The position numbers and the translations under genes are program-made. The notes beneath the pieces are model-generated. The model saw only the letters and a program-made list of their open reading frames with translations, searched no databases and had not been told where the DNA came from. Positions 26,277 to 37,096 of a DNA stretch of 64,000 bases are shown here, piece by piece; the stretch's first letter is position 1, and every line of letters starts with the position of its first letter. Source of the stretch: Tritonibacter multivorans (lineage in GTDB: Bacteria > Pseudomonadota > Alphaproteobacteria > Rhodobacterales > Rhodobacteraceae); NCBI RefSeq assembly GCF_001458415.1, contig NZ_CYSD01000014.1, positions 62,001 through 126,000 of the forward strand, in the 5' to 3' direction.

Positions 26277-27086
26277 TTACCCGTAGGTCGGGTGGAACTT
26301 ACCGCTCGGGGAAAGGGTGAAAATATCCACGCCATCCGCGGTTACACCCACCGAATGCTCAAACTGCGCCGACAGCGATTTGTCGCGGGTCACCGCGGTC
26401 CACTCATCGGCCAGCACTTTGGTTTCGGGACGGCCCAGGTTCAGCATTGGTTCAATGGTGAAGAACATGCCTTCTTCCAGAACGGGGCCGGTGCCGGGGC
26501 GGCCATAGTGCAGCACGTTCGGCGGCGCGTGGAACACCAGACCCAGACCATGACCGCAGAAATCGCGCACAACGCTGGTGCGCTGGCTTTCGGCATAGGA
26601 CTGAATGGCGTGGCCGATGTCACCAAAGGTATTACCGGGGCGCACGACCTCGATACCTTTCATCAGCGCATCATGGGTCACCTGGACCAGACGTTCGGCC
26701 TTGCGGGACAGTTTGCCTGCCACATACATGCGGCTGGTGTCGCCGAACCAACCATCGACAATCACCGTGACGTCAATGTTCAAAATATCGCCATCCTTCA
26801 GCACCTTTGCGCCGGGGATGCCGTGGCAGACCACATGGTTTACACTGATACAGCTGGCGTGTTGATAGCCTTTATACCCAATGGTGGCCGAGGTCGCGCC
26901 GGCGTCGTTGACCATCTTGGTGATCAGCTCGTCGATCTTGCCAGTGGTCTGGCCGGGAAAGACGTGTTCGGCAATGTCATCAAGGATCTGTGCCGCCAAT
27001 GCGCCCGCCTTGTGCATGCCGGCAAAATCGCCCGGCTCATAAATGCGGATGCCGTCTTTGGTGGTGCGGCCGTCTTTGGATCTCAT
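26277..27086 (-). CDS. map: Type I methionine aminopeptidase
   Basis: It removes the initiator methionine from nascent proteins. The 269-aa 'pita-bread' metalloenzyme shows the five metal ligands in order: Asp in DINIDVTVIVDG (first ligand) and DTSRM, His in GHGLG, Glu in FTIEPM and the last Glu in QFEHSVGV. The start ATG 27086 begins MRSKDGRTTKDG. It stands alone between the small lipoprotein gene and sfsA. It is related in fold, not function, to the creatinase at 3455. Confidence 0.96.
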   Translation of the reverse strand: MRSKDGRTTKDGIRIYEPGDFAGMHKAGALAAQILDDIAEHVFPGQTTGKIDELITKMVNDAGATSATIGYKGYQHASCISVNHVVCHGIPGAKVLKDGDILNIDVTVIVDGWFGDTSRMYVAGKLSRKAERLVQVTHDALMKGIEVVRPGNTFGDIGHAIQSYAESQRTSVVRDFCGHGLGLVFHAPPNVLHYGRPGTGPVLEEGMFFTIEPMLNLGRPETKVLADEWTAVTRDKSLSAQFEHSVGVTADGVDIFTLSPSGKFHPTYG

Positions 27087-27183
27087 TGCGAAAAAGCTCC
27101 GGGCTGTAAAAGATGTCTGTCGCGTTTCGCTCTATCTAAGCGCAAACAGAAAAAAGAACCAGAGGGGCCATAACAAACCGGCA

Positions 27184-27885
27184 TCAAACGGGCGGCAAAG
27201 CCCGCCCCAAGCGCACAGACTGCGGGCTGATAACGGTGTCATAAATCAGCCGCTCCACCCCCGCCGCCTGCGCGTCCTCAAAAGCGGCGGCATAGGTCGG
27301 GTCAATGTCACCCGCCAAGGCAAAGCGGTCACAATCGGTGCGCTGCACCAGATAGAACATCACCGCCCGGTGCCCGGCAGCCACCATTTTGGTCAGCTCG
27401 CCCAGATGTTTGGTGCCGCGTGCGGTCACGCTGTCGGGAAATTCGGCCAGCCCCGCAGCGCGCGACAGGGTCACGGATTTCACTTCGACATAACACTCGG
27501 GCAAGCCCTCTTGGCTCAGCAGGAAATCTATTCGGCTTTTCTCACCGTATTTCACCTCCGCGCGCAGGGTTTTATACGCGGCCAGCTCCGCGATCTCGCC
27601 CGCCTCCAGCGCCGCACGCAGGGCGCGGTTGGGCACGGATGTATCAACGCCGGTGAAATGCCCACCCGCATGTTCCACCAGCCGCCAGCCAAACTTCAGC
27701 TTTTTCTTCGGGTCGTCATTGGGCTCCAGCCAGATCGTCATGCCCGGCTCCGCCAGCCCCATCATCGATCCGGGATTGGCGCAATGGGCCGTCACTTCGC
27801 GCCCATCCTCTAGGCGGCAGTCGGCCAGAAACCGTTTGTAACGTTTGATCAGCGTGGCGGGGATCAGGGGCGTGGGAAATTCCAT
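27184..27885 (-). CDS. sfsA: SfsA family DNA-binding/nuclease protein
   Basis: A 233-aa SfsA homologue. The E. coli protein was named as a sugar-fermentation stimulator and later linked to nuclease folds; its physiological role is unsettled. Family blocks are present: RYKRFLADC, TAHCANPGSMMGL, DFLLSQ with VEVKSVTL, and FPDSVTARGTKHL. The Asp, Glu and Lys in DFLL / VEVKS form a nuclease-like active site. I start at the second methionine (27885), which gives the family's usual length. Confidence 0.92.
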   Translation of the reverse strand: MEFPTPLIPATLIKRYKRFLADCRLEDGREVTAHCANPGSMMGLAEPGMTIWLEPNDDPKKKLKFGWRLVEHAGGHFTGVDTSVPNRALRAALEAGEIAELAAYKTLRAEVKYGEKSRIDFLLSQEGLPECYVEVKSVTLSRAAGLAEFPDSVTARGTKHLGELTKMVAAGHRAVMFYLVQRTDCDRFALAGDIDPTYAAAFEDAQAAGVERLIYDTVISPQSVRLGRALPPV

Positions 27886-27946
27886 GCGCCCTTCCTGCCT
27901 CAAACCTCTGCGAAATCAAACCGCTTCTTTTGGCCCATGAAACTCT

Positions 27947-27981
27947 GGGGTGAATGGCCGCAGGCCAGAGGGGCAAAGCCC
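27947..27981. repeat. GGGGTGAATGGCCGC dispersed repeat, copy 2
   Basis: The second copy of the 35-bp element at 26231-26265, same orientation, one difference (CAAAG against CAGAG). It lies in the spacer between the sfsA start and the CinA-like gene. Confidence 0.75.
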
Positions 27982-28062
27982 TTTCCTGCGTCCTTATCGG
28001 TTGCGCCCACCGCACAGCGCCCTATCCTCTCGCCAACCACGACTTTTCCGGGAGATCCCCCA

Positions 28063-28788
28063 ATGACCAACCCCACAGCCGCCATGCTGGTGATCGGTGA
28101 CGAAATCCTCTCGGGACGCACCCGCGATGCCAATATGTTCCACCTCGCAGGCGAGCTCAGCAAGCGCGGCATTGACCTCAATGAGGTGCGCATTGTCTCG
28201 GACGACCGCGATGCAATCATTGCCGCCGTCACGGCGCTGTCGCAGGCATACGACAATGTCTTCACCTCGGGCGGGATCGGGCCGACCCATGACGATATCA
28301 CCGCCGACTGCATTGCCGCAGCCTTTGGCGCCTCGATTGATGTGCGCGACGATGCCCGCGCCATTCTCGCAGAACACTACGCCCAGACCGGGGCCGAGCT
28401 GAACGAGGCCCGCCTGCGCATGGCCCGCATCCCGGATGGCGCGACGCTGATCGACAATCCGGTCTCCAAAGCGCCCGGTTTCACGTTGAACAATGTGCAT
28501 GTGATGGCGGGTGTGCCTTCTGTGTTTCAGGCCATGGTCGCCACGGTCCTGCCGCTGATCACCGGCGGCCAGCCGCTGCTGAGCCAGACCCTGCGTGTGG
28601 ATCGCGGCGAGGGCGAGATCGCCGCGCCGCTCTCGGCCCTGGCCGAGGACTACGCAGACCTGTCCATCGGCTGCTACCCGTTCCAGAAAAACGGTGCCTT
28701 TGGGGCAAATATCGTGGTGCGCGGCACCGATGGCGCGCGGGTCGAGTCCGCCGTGGCCGCGCTGGCCCATAAACTGGGTCTGGCGTGA
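28063..28788 (+). CDS. CinA/MoaB-like molybdopterin-binding domain protein
   Basis: A 241-aa protein with the MoCF/CinA-N fold: AAMLVIGDEILSGRTRDAN at the start, GGIGPTHDDITAD and the GAPSM-like VMAGVPSVFQAM. It corresponds to the N-terminal half of CinA without the NMN-amidohydrolase half. Stand-alone versions may act on molybdopterin or nucleotide metabolites; none is proven here. ATG 28063 follows GGGAG. Its stop overlaps the GTG start of the next gene. Confidence 0.87.
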   Translation: MTNPTAAMLVIGDEILSGRTRDANMFHLAGELSKRGIDLNEVRIVSDDRDAIIAAVTALSQAYDNVFTSGGIGPTHDDITADCIAAAFGASIDVRDDARAILAEHYAQTGAELNEARLRMARIPDGATLIDNPVSKAPGFTLNNVHVMAGVPSVFQAMVATVLPLITGGQPLLSQTLRVDRGEGEIAAPLSALAEDYADLSIGCYPFQKNGAFGANIVVRGTDGARVESAVAALAHKLGLA

Positions 28789-29507
28789 GCGCGCCTTTCG
28801 TCTTTGACCTGCTCGACGCCACATGGCCGGCCGCCGCGCGGATCAAATCCGGGCCCTTCACCCTGCGCGAGGGCTTGGGCGGCGGCAGTCGGGTGTCGGC
28901 GGCGACGCTGGATGCGGGCCGCGACGCCGCAACCGACGATGCGTTGATGCAGGCCGAGGCCGGCATGGATGCGCTGGGACAAAAGCGCATTTTCCAGATC
29001 CGCCCGGCTCAGGAAGGGTTTGACGTCGTTCTTCAAGCCCGCGGCTATGAGGCCCGGGACGAAACCCGGCTCTGGTCCTGTCCCGTGGATCTGCTGTGCG
29101 ATCAGCAGATCCCGCGCGTCACCACCTTCTGCGTCTGGCAACCGCTGGCCATCCAGCGCGAAATCTGGGCCGAAGGCGGCATTGGCCCGGAACGGCTTGC
29201 GGTGATGGAGCGGGTCCGTGGTCCCAAAACCGCGATCCTTGGCCGCCGCGACGACAAACCCGCTGCCACCGCCTTTGTCGCCATCCACGCAGGCCGCGCC
29301 ATGCTGCACGCGCTCGAGGTCCGCGCGGACCACCGCCGCCATGGTATGGGCGAATGGATGATGCGGCAGGCGGCGATCTGGGCGCGGGATCACGGCGCGG
29401 TCGAGCTCTGCGTTTTGGCAACGGCCGCGAACGCGGGGGCAAATGCGCTCTATGCGCGGCTTGGCATGCAGCAGGGGGACGGCTACCACTATCGGGTCAG
29501 CGACTGA
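28785..29507 (+). CDS. GNAT family N-acetyltransferase
   Basis: A 240-aa cytoplasmic protein. The C-terminal half (about 140-240) has the acetyl-CoA-binding pattern of GNAT enzymes (LHALEVRADHRRHGMGEWMMRQAA, then TAANAGANALYARLGM). The N-terminal half is less conserved and may be a second degenerate GNAT copy. The start is GTG 28785, overlapping the CinA-like stop. The substrate is unknown. Confidence 0.82.
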   Translation: MSAPFVFDLLDATWPAAARIKSGPFTLREGLGGGSRVSAATLDAGRDAATDDALMQAEAGMDALGQKRIFQIRPAQEGFDVVLQARGYEARDETRLWSCPVDLLCDQQIPRVTTFCVWQPLAIQREIWAEGGIGPERLAVMERVRGPKTAILGRRDDKPAATAFVAIHAGRAMLHALEVRADHRRHGMGEWMMRQAAIWARDHGAVELCVLATAANAGANALYARLGMQQGDGYHYRVSD

Positions 29508-29548
29508 AGTGACCCCACGGAGAGCCCGTCGCCCAAGGAGGAGCCCGC

Positions 29549-30154
29549 ATGACTGCCAAAACCCCAAACTACCCCGTAGACAGCCCGACCGCGCTGGATC
29601 TGCCAATGGTCGACCCGCTGCCGGAACCGACGCAGACTTACTTTGATATCTGTCAGGACAAGCTGGGTATGATCCCCAATGTTCTGAAGGCCTATGCCTT
29701 TGATATTGAAAAGCTGAATGCCTTCACCGCGATGTACAATGACCTGATGCTTGCCGACAGCGGCATCAGTAAACTGGAGCGCGAGATGATCGCGGTGGTC
29801 GTGTCTTCGCTGAACCGCTGTTACTACTGTCTGGTGGCGCATGGCGCGGCGGTGCGGCAGCTTTCGGGGGATCCCGAACTGGGCGAGCAGCTGGTGATGA
29901 ACTACCGCTATGCCCCGCTCGACGCCCGCCAGCGCGCGATGCTGGATTTCGCGGCCAAACTCACCACCGCGAGTGCCGAGATCGAGGAGCCCGACCGCCA
30001 GACCCTGCGCGAACACGGGTTCTCGGATCGCGATATCTGGGACATTGCCTCTGTGGCAGCGTTTTTCAATATGACCAACCGGGTGGCCAGCGCCTCTGCC
30101 ATGCAGCCCAACCCCGACTATCACAGCCAGTTCCGAACATCCGAGACCGAATGA
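29549..30154 (+). CDS. Peroxidase-related AhpD/CMD-like protein
   Basis: A 201-aa carboxymuconolactone decarboxylase-like protein of the 'peroxidase-related' branch. The redox motif CYYCLVAHG carries the CxxC pair and a downstream His, as in AhpD, so a thiol-dependent peroxidase or disulfide reductase role is likely. The N-terminal IPNVLKAY block and the C-terminal FFNMTNRVASAS fit the family. ATG 29549 follows AAGGAGGAG. It overlaps the following OmpA-like gene by four bases (ATGA). Confidence 0.88.
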   Translation: MTAKTPNYPVDSPTALDLPMVDPLPEPTQTYFDICQDKLGMIPNVLKAYAFDIEKLNAFTAMYNDLMLADSGISKLEREMIAVVVSSLNRCYYCLVAHGAAVRQLSGDPELGEQLVMNYRYAPLDARQRAMLDFAAKLTTASAEIEEPDRQTLREHGFSDRDIWDIASVAAFFNMTNRVASASAMQPNPDYHSQFRTSETE

Positions 30155-31173
30155 AACACCTCTTCGCGCCCGCCTTCCTTGCCATGTTCTTTGGGGCTGC
30201 CGCCGCAGCCGCGCCGCTCGAGATGGCCTTGCCCCCCGCTGCGGAATTGCTGCGCGAACAGGATCGGGGGCTGGCGACCCTGCACTTGCCCGTTGGGCCG
30301 GCCAAGGCGGATCTGGTGCCAACCCGCGCGGTCGAAGGCCACATCTGGCGGCGCAGCTGGCGGGTCACCGGGGCGCAGACCACGCTCGAGGTGTTTGCTC
30401 CGCTGCGCGACGCGTTGCAGGCCGCAGGGTTTCACGTGGAATACAGCTGCGCCGCCCAGGCCTGCGGCGGGTTTGCCTTCCGCTTTGGCATCGACACCAT
30501 TCCCGCCCCGGACATGCGGGTGCGGATTTCCGATTTTCAGTTCCTCTCGGCCAGCCGGGACGCCGATGGGATGGCCCTGTCCTTGCTGGTGTCGCGGTCT
30601 GGCGGCGCGGTCTATGTGCAGGTGATCGAACGTCACAGCGCGCAGGCCCCGGCCTTGTCCGCCACAGACGCGCAGGCCGCTGACCCCGACACCGTGCCCG
30701 CCAGCGCGCAAGCGCCCACCGACACAGGCTCTGCTGACACAGGCCCTGCTGATGCAACGTCCGGCACCGCCGCCAACAGCACGGCTGATACCGGGGCCGA
30801 CGGCCTGCGCCAGATGCTGCTGACCTATGGCCATGTGGTGCTGACAGAGGTGGAGTTTCAGTCCGGATCTGCGGTGCTGACCAGCGGTAAAATCCAAAGC
30901 CTTCAGGACCTTGCAACCCTCTTGCGGGCGGAACCGGACTGGAAGGTGCTGATCGTCGGCCACACCGACACGGTTGGCAGTCTGGACGCCAATACCGCCC
31001 TCTCCCGTCGCCGCGCCGCCGCCGTGCGCCAGCATTTGCAAGAGGTGGAAGGCATGCGCGGCGACCGACTCCAGGTCGCAGGGGCCGGCTTTATGGCGCC
31101 GCTCACTCAGAACGCAACGCCGGAGGGGCGCGAAGAAAACCGCCGGGTCGAAGTGGTCCTGATCGCACCCTAG
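30151..31173 (+). CDS. OmpA-family envelope protein
   Basis: A 340-aa exported protein: signal peptide of about 22 residues (MKHLFAPAFLAMFFGAAAAAA), an N-terminal domain of about 160 residues of unknown fold with a Cys pair (YSCAAQACGG), a low-complexity Ala/Thr/Asp linker (about 172-215), and a C-terminal OmpA domain. That domain has FQSGSAVLTSGK and GHTDTVGSLDANTALSRRRAAAV, which bind peptidoglycan. It therefore probably sits in the periplasm against the wall. It shares an ATGA overlap with the AhpD-like gene, a pairing without an obvious functional reason. Confidence 0.87.
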   Translation: MKHLFAPAFLAMFFGAAAAAAPLEMALPPAAELLREQDRGLATLHLPVGPAKADLVPTRAVEGHIWRRSWRVTGAQTTLEVFAPLRDALQAAGFHVEYSCAAQACGGFAFRFGIDTIPAPDMRVRISDFQFLSASRDADGMALSLLVSRSGGAVYVQVIERHSAQAPALSATDAQAADPDTVPASAQAPTDTGSADTGPADATSGTAANSTADTGADGLRQMLLTYGHVVLTEVEFQSGSAVLTSGKIQSLQDLATLLRAEPDWKVLIVGHTDTVGSLDANTALSRRRAAAVRQHLQEVEGMRGDRLQVAGAGFMAPLTQNATPEGREENRRVEVVLIAP

Positions 31174-31204
31174 GGCGCGGTTTGTCCAACAGCGCAAAAG
31201 AAAA

Positions 31205-31237
31205 CCCCGCCATCAGCACGGGGTCACTGAGGCGGGG
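31205..31237 (-). terminator. Intrinsic terminator of the LysR gene
   Basis: CCCCGCC and GGCGGGG pair across a 19-base loop. On the minus strand the stem is followed by TTTTCTTTT, fitting the end of the lysR-type gene at 31275. Confidence 0.7.
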
Positions 31238-31274
31238 CAAGTCGGCCTTGGGTCGGCCGGGGAGGGAGTTCGGG

Positions 31275-32180
31275 TTACCAGGTCTCCAGACCTTTGTCGG
31301 CAAAGGCATGGGCGAGGAAATCAATGAAAGCGCGCACTTTGGGCTGGGTGAACCGGCCCGGCGGGTAAACCGCATAGATGCCCTGGGTCTCAACCGGGAG
31401 GGAGGGCATGACATCTTCGATCAGCCCCTCAGCCATGGCTTCGGAATAAAGGTAGCTCGGCAGGTAAGCGATGCCGAGGCCGGACACAGCGGCGTTCAGC
31501 AGGGATTGCCCGTCGTTCACCGACAGCCAGCCCGCAGACCGCACCTGACGCTTCTCACCGGAGGGCGCAGTGATCTTCCACAGGTTGCCGCTCGACTGGT
31601 TCGAATAATGCAGCAGCTTGTGGTTGTTGAGATCGTCAATGCGCGTCGGCCGGCCATATTTTTCGAGGTAAGCCGGGGAGGCGATCATGCGTTTGGTGGT
31701 GTCACACAGCTTGCGGGCCCGCAGGGAGCTGTCTTCCAGCTCACCAATGCGCACGGCCATGTCAAACCCTTCAGAGATCAGCTCAACATAGCGGTTGTTC
31801 AGCACCATATTGACGGTGATGTCGGGGAAATCATTGAGGAATTCGGACAGCACCGGGGACAGGTGATTGACGCCAAAATCGGTGGCCACCGAAATCCGCA
31901 GCAGGCCCGAGGGCGCCGATTGCATCGAGGTCACCAGCGCATCCGCTTCGCCCGCATCGTTCAGCACCCGGCGGGCACGGTCATAATAGGCCAAGCCAAT
32001 CTCGGTCGGAGAGACACGGCGGGTGGTCCGGTTCAGCAGACGGGCCCCCAGACGCGCCTCAAGGCTGGAGACATGTTTGGACACAGCCGATTTGGAGATG
32101 CCCATCTTCTTGGCGGCATCGGTAAACCCACCTTGGTCCACCACATTGGCAAAGGCTTCCATTTCCGTCAGTCGGTCCAT
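31275..32180 (-). CDS. LysR family transcriptional regulator
   Basis: A 301-aa LysR regulator. The N-terminal winged helix reads MDRLTEMEAFANVVDQGGFTDAAKKMGISKSAVSKHVSSLE, followed by a periplasmic-binding-fold effector domain from about 90. It resembles the CrgA/'transcriptional activator' branch. I start at ATG 32180, since the sequence matches LysR proteins from there; extensions to 32270 are unconvincing. It is divergent from the NIPSNAP-ABM pair across 260 bases and probably controls it. Confidence 0.9.
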   Translation of the reverse strand: MDRLTEMEAFANVVDQGGFTDAAKKMGISKSAVSKHVSSLEARLGARLLNRTTRRVSPTEIGLAYYDRARRVLNDAGEADALVTSMQSAPSGLLRISVATDFGVNHLSPVLSEFLNDFPDITVNMVLNNRYVELISEGFDMAVRIGELEDSSLRARKLCDTTKRMIASPAYLEKYGRPTRIDDLNNHKLLHYSNQSSGNLWKITAPSGEKRQVRSAGWLSVNDGQSLLNAAVSGLGIAYLPSYLYSEAMAEGLIEDVMPSLPVETQGIYAVYPPGRFTQPKVRAFIDFLAHAFADKGLETW

Positions 32181-32440
32181 CCCGCGCATCCCTTTCGTAT
32201 CCTGTTGGGAAACAGTTGTGGGGGTGAAATCGGGCAAGAACGGGGCCAAGTTGAGAAAATGCAGCGACAAACGCAGGATCGTTCAAAAAATGGAAACAAG
32301 CGCAGGGATCGCTGGCTGAGGGAAAGTGTCAGGGTTTTCAATTGTTTCGATGCGTATCGAAGCTTTGCGTCGCCGCAATTGTTTAGGGTCTGGGCAGGTC
32401 CAATAACAGCGCCATATCCCCGGCCCAAAGGAGAGAAACA

Positions 32441-32767
32441 ATGCTAACCTGCGTGATCCGCTATGACATCGACCCCCGAAAACACGAGGATTTCCGCCAA
32501 TATGCCCGCGCCTGGAACACAGCGATTCCCCGCGCAGGCGCAGAGTTGTTGGGGTATTTTGCCCCACACGAGGGCTCGGCCAATCTGGCCTATGGGATCT
32601 ACAACATAGAAAGCCTCGCGGCCTATGAGGCCTATCGCGCCCGGCTGGCGGCGGATGCGTTGGGCAAACAGAACTATGACTTTGCCCAGTCGCGGGGCTT
32701 TATTCTGCGCGAGGATCGGTGTTGGCTGAAACGGGTTGAAGGCACCGCTGAGGAGGGCGAGCGATGA
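32441..32767 (+). CDS. NIPSNAP family protein
   Basis: A 108-aa ferredoxin-like-fold protein of the NIPSNAP family (CVIRYDIDPRKHEDFRQYARAW, LLGYFAPHEGSANLAYGIYNIESLAAYEAYRA). Bacterial members are small cytoplasmic proteins of unknown catalysis, often in oxygenase-like operons. The start ATG follows AAAGGAGAG. It overlaps the next gene by four bases (ATGA), so the two dimeric ferredoxin-like proteins are probably made together under the divergent LysR regulator. Confidence 0.88.
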   Translation: MLTCVIRYDIDPRKHEDFRQYARAWNTAIPRAGAELLGYFAPHEGSANLAYGIYNIESLAAYEAYRARLAADALGKQNYDFAQSRGFILREDRCWLKRVEGTAEEGER

Positions 32768-33108
32768 TAGCCGTGATATTTGAGCTGGAACCGGCGGAGG
32801 GGCAGGAGACAGCCTATCTGGATGAGGCCGCCGCCCTGAAGGCACTGGTCGAGGCGGCGGAGGGGTTTATCTCGGTTGAACGGTTCCAGAGCCTGACGAC
32901 ACCGGGCAAGCTGTTGTCCCTGTCGTTCTGGGAGGATGAGGCCGCGGTCGCGAAATGGCGGCAAAAGACAGCGCATCGCGCGGCGCAGAGCAAGGGGCGT
33001 GGGGGGATCTTTGCGGGCTACCGGCTGCGTGTGGCGCAGGTCCTGCGCGACTATGGGATGGACGATCGCGAGAACGCGCCACAGGACAGCAGGGCCACGC
33101 ACGGCTGA
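32764..33108 (+). CDS. Antibiotic biosynthesis monooxygenase (ABM) family protein
   Basis: A 114-aa member of the ABM dimeric alpha/beta-barrel fold (IAVIFELEPAEGQETAYLDEAAAL, FISVERFQSLTTPGKLLSLSFWEDEAAVAKWR). Family members include cofactor-free quinone monooxygenases and heme-degrading proteins; the key residues for either are not clear here. It starts inside the NIPSNAP stop codon. The last 20 residues are low-complexity. After the stop comes a 360-base spacer. Confidence 0.85.
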   Translation: MIAVIFELEPAEGQETAYLDEAAALKALVEAAEGFISVERFQSLTTPGKLLSLSFWEDEAAVAKWRQKTAHRAAQSKGRGGIFAGYRLRVAQVLRDYGMDDRENAPQDSRATHG

Positions 33109-33151
33109 TCCTTGCAGCTGGGGTCGGCCGTTGCCATTGGCTGCCCCCACA

Positions 33152-33240
33152 GGGGCGGGGGGCTCCCGCCCGTCCCGGCGGCTTTAAAAAGCCTCCGGTC
33201 CCGTTGGGGGTGGCGCCGGGCCTTCGGCCCGGCGCGCGGC
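33152..33240. repeat. GGGCTCCCGCCC-type element, copy 2, in a 363-base gene-free spacer
   Basis: The spacer 33109-33471 holds no convincing gene. It contains the GGGGGGCTCCCGCCCGTC block, a GGCTTTAAAAAGCC hairpin, CGTTGGGGG and a GCCGGGCCTTCGGCCCGGC hairpin. Downstream (33301-33350) is a short tandem GCCGCAGGCGAAAGCA repeat. The block order matches the elements at 8428 and 43341. Confidence 0.5.
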
Positions 33241-33405
33241 CCAAGGCCGCATAAAGGGGGGCTGACCAAAGGGCAGCGCCCCTGCGGGCGCGGGAGAGCC
33301 CCGCCCGCCGCAGGCGAAAGCAAGCACGCCGCAGGCGAAAGCATGCCCGCATCAGGCGCCCACGCGCCCGCCGCAGGCTGGGGCTGGGTCTGACGGGGCT
33401 TGGAT

Positions 33406-33439
33406 AAAAAAACGGCGCGTCCGAAAGGCGCGCCGTTTT
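33406..33439. terminator. Bidirectional terminator at the end of the FadH-type gene
   Basis: AACGGCGCG (33411-33419) pairs with CGCGCCGTT (33429-33437). The minus-strand stem runs into a seven-base T tract, and the plus-strand stem runs into TTTTG. It ends the minus-strand reductase gene and any plus-strand readthrough. Confidence 0.85.
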
Positions 33440-33471
33440 GCCGTTTTGTCGCGTGTGAGGTCTCGGGACGC

Positions 33472-35601
<2,130 letters not shown>

Positions 35602-35636
35602 CTAAGTTGGGCCAATTCAACCGACCGGAGCCGAAG

Positions 35637-36119
35637 ATGACCCCAGAAGAGATCGCCAAACTGCCCTATCGCCCCAATGTCGGCGTCATGCTGATGAACG
35701 CGGATGGCCATGTTTGGGTCGGTCAGCGCAGCGACCGTCACAAAGACGCCTGGCAAATGCCTCAGGGCGGGATCGACAAAGGCGAAGATCCGCAAGCCGC
35801 AGCCCTGCGCGAGCTGGAAGAAGAAACCGGCGTCACCGCCGATCTGGTCGATGTGGTTGCGGAAACCGACGGCTGGCTGGCCTATGACCTGCCGGTGGAT
35901 CTGGTGCCCGAAATCTGGGGCGGCAAATGGCGCGGGCAGGAACAGAAATGGTTCCTCCTCCGGTTCAAAGGCACCGATGATCAGATCAATATTGAAACCG
36001 ACCACCCAGAATTTACCGCCTGGAAATGGCTGCCCGGCGATCAGCTGGTCGACAATATCGTGCCCTTCAAACAAGAGGTCTATGCCCGTGTGGTCGATGC
36101 GTTCCGTGCTCATCTCTAA
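35637..36119 (+). CDS. rppH: RNA pyrophosphohydrolase
   Basis: RppH converts 5'-triphosphate RNA ends to monophosphate, starting RNase E-dependent decay. The 160-aa protein opens [13 protein letters not shown] and has the full Nudix box from G44 to V66 (G-x5-E-x7-REL-x-EE-x-GV), followed by W-rich substrate contacts ([13 protein letters not shown]). ATG 35637 follows CGGAG. The next gene begins inside its 3' end. Confidence 0.95.
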   Translation: MTPEEIAKLPYRPNVGVMLMNADGHVWVGQRSDRHKDAWQMPQGGIDKGEDPQAAALRELEEETGVTADLVDVVAETDGWLAYDLPVDLVPEIWGGKWRGQEQKWFLLRFKGTDDQINIETDHPEFTAWKWLPGDQLVDNIVPFKQEVYARVVDAFRAHL

Positions 36120-36609
36120 GGTCGCAGCGGCGCTGATCCTAAGTGCGACGCAAGCGGCGGCGCTGACCTGCGTGCCGATGGGGCCGGGGGATGTCTATCA
36201 GATCATTGCCCGCGAAGAGGCGGCGGAATATGTGGTGCTCGAAGGGCGGCTCAGCTTTGATCCGACCTCGCTGCCGCAAAGCGGCAAGTCTGCACCAAAA
36301 AAACCGCAGCGCATCTCGGCGCATTTCACGGGGCTGATGCTGGGCGAGCGCTTCTTTGATCAGGACGTCACCGGTGAATTGCTGATCGAATCCCATTGCG
36401 AGGCCGGCCAATGCGGCGCGCTGCAGGACGGCGAACGCTACTTGCTGTTTGCCCGTCAGGAAGCGGATGCGCTGGTGCTGCCGCTCGATCCTTGTGTGTC
36501 TTTTGCCTTCTCGGCCGCCGATGGCGCGGCGGGGGATGTGATCCTGCAATGTCACAAGGGGCTGGAATGCCCCAGCGAACTGCCGGTCCCGCCGGTCTCG
36601 TTTGACTAA
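36097..36609 (+). CDS. Exported protein of unknown function
   Basis: A 170-aa protein with a signal peptide ([22 protein letters not shown]) and a Cys-containing mature domain ([25 protein letters not shown]), suggesting disulfides in the periplasm. I do not recognise a family. It overlaps the rppH 3' end by 23 bases. The start is ATG 36097, or perhaps GTG 36088, which has a better spaced AAGAGG. It may be translated by reinitiation after rppH. Confidence 0.65.
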   Translation: MRSVLISKVAAALILSATQAAALTCVPMGPGDVYQIIAREEAAEYVVLEGRLSFDPTSLPQSGKSAPKKPQRISAHFTGLMLGERFFDQDVTGELLIESHCEAGQCGALQDGERYLLFARQEADALVLPLDPCVSFAFSAADGAAGDVILQCHKGLECPSELPVPPVSFD

Positions 36610-36619
36610 GGGCGCGCAG

Positions 36620-37096
36620 ATGGCGGCCACCCTGCATATGATCTGCGGCAAGATCGCCGCCGGGAAATCCACCCTCGCTGCACAGCTCGAGGGGGAGGGC
36701 GCGGTGCGTCTGTCCGAAGACAGTCTTCTGGCCGCGCTCTACCCGGAAGAAATCCGCAGCCCCCGTGACTATGTCCAATATGCGGCCCGCCTGCGCACCG
36801 CCATTGGCCCGCATGTTGTGTCGCTGCTGCAGGCGGGTGTTTCGGTCGTGCTGGACTTTCCCGCCAACACGATCACCAACCGGGACTGGATGCGCGGGCT
36901 GTTCACAGAGGCCGGGGCGGATCACCAGTTGCATCTGCTCAATGTGCCGGACGCGGTCTGCCTCGCCCGGCTCCATGCCCGCAATGCGGCGGGCGATCAC
37001 CCCTTTACTGCGACCGAAGAACAGTTCCGCCTGTTCTCTGCGCATTTTGTGGCGCCCACGGCTGCGGAAGGTTTCACGCTGGTCACGCACGGCTAG
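36620..37096 (+). CDS. P-loop ATP-binding kinase-like protein
   Basis: A 158-aa nucleotide kinase-like protein. It has Walker A GKIAAGKST near the N-terminus, a Walker B-like VVLDFPANT with a DWMR stretch, and a lid-type RLHARN. It resembles small AAA_33/zeta-like kinases found alone in many genomes, which phosphorylate small molecules. ATG 36620 is preferred; a TTG at 36602 overlapping the upstream stop is possible. The gene converges with an EamA gene, overlapping it by 14 bases. Confidence 0.75.
   Translation: MAATLHMICGKIAAGKSTLAAQLEGEGAVRLSEDSLLAALYPEEIRSPRDYVQYAARLRTAIGPHVVSLLQAGVSVVLDFPANTITNRDWMRGLFTEAGADHQLHLLNVPDAVCLARLHARNAAGDHPFTATEEQFRLFSAHFVAPTAAEGFTLVTHG

Noticed and set aside
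36620-37096. Zeta-type toxin of a toxin-antitoxin pair
   Set aside because: P-loop kinase similarity only; the upstream gene encodes an exported protein, not an antitoxin.
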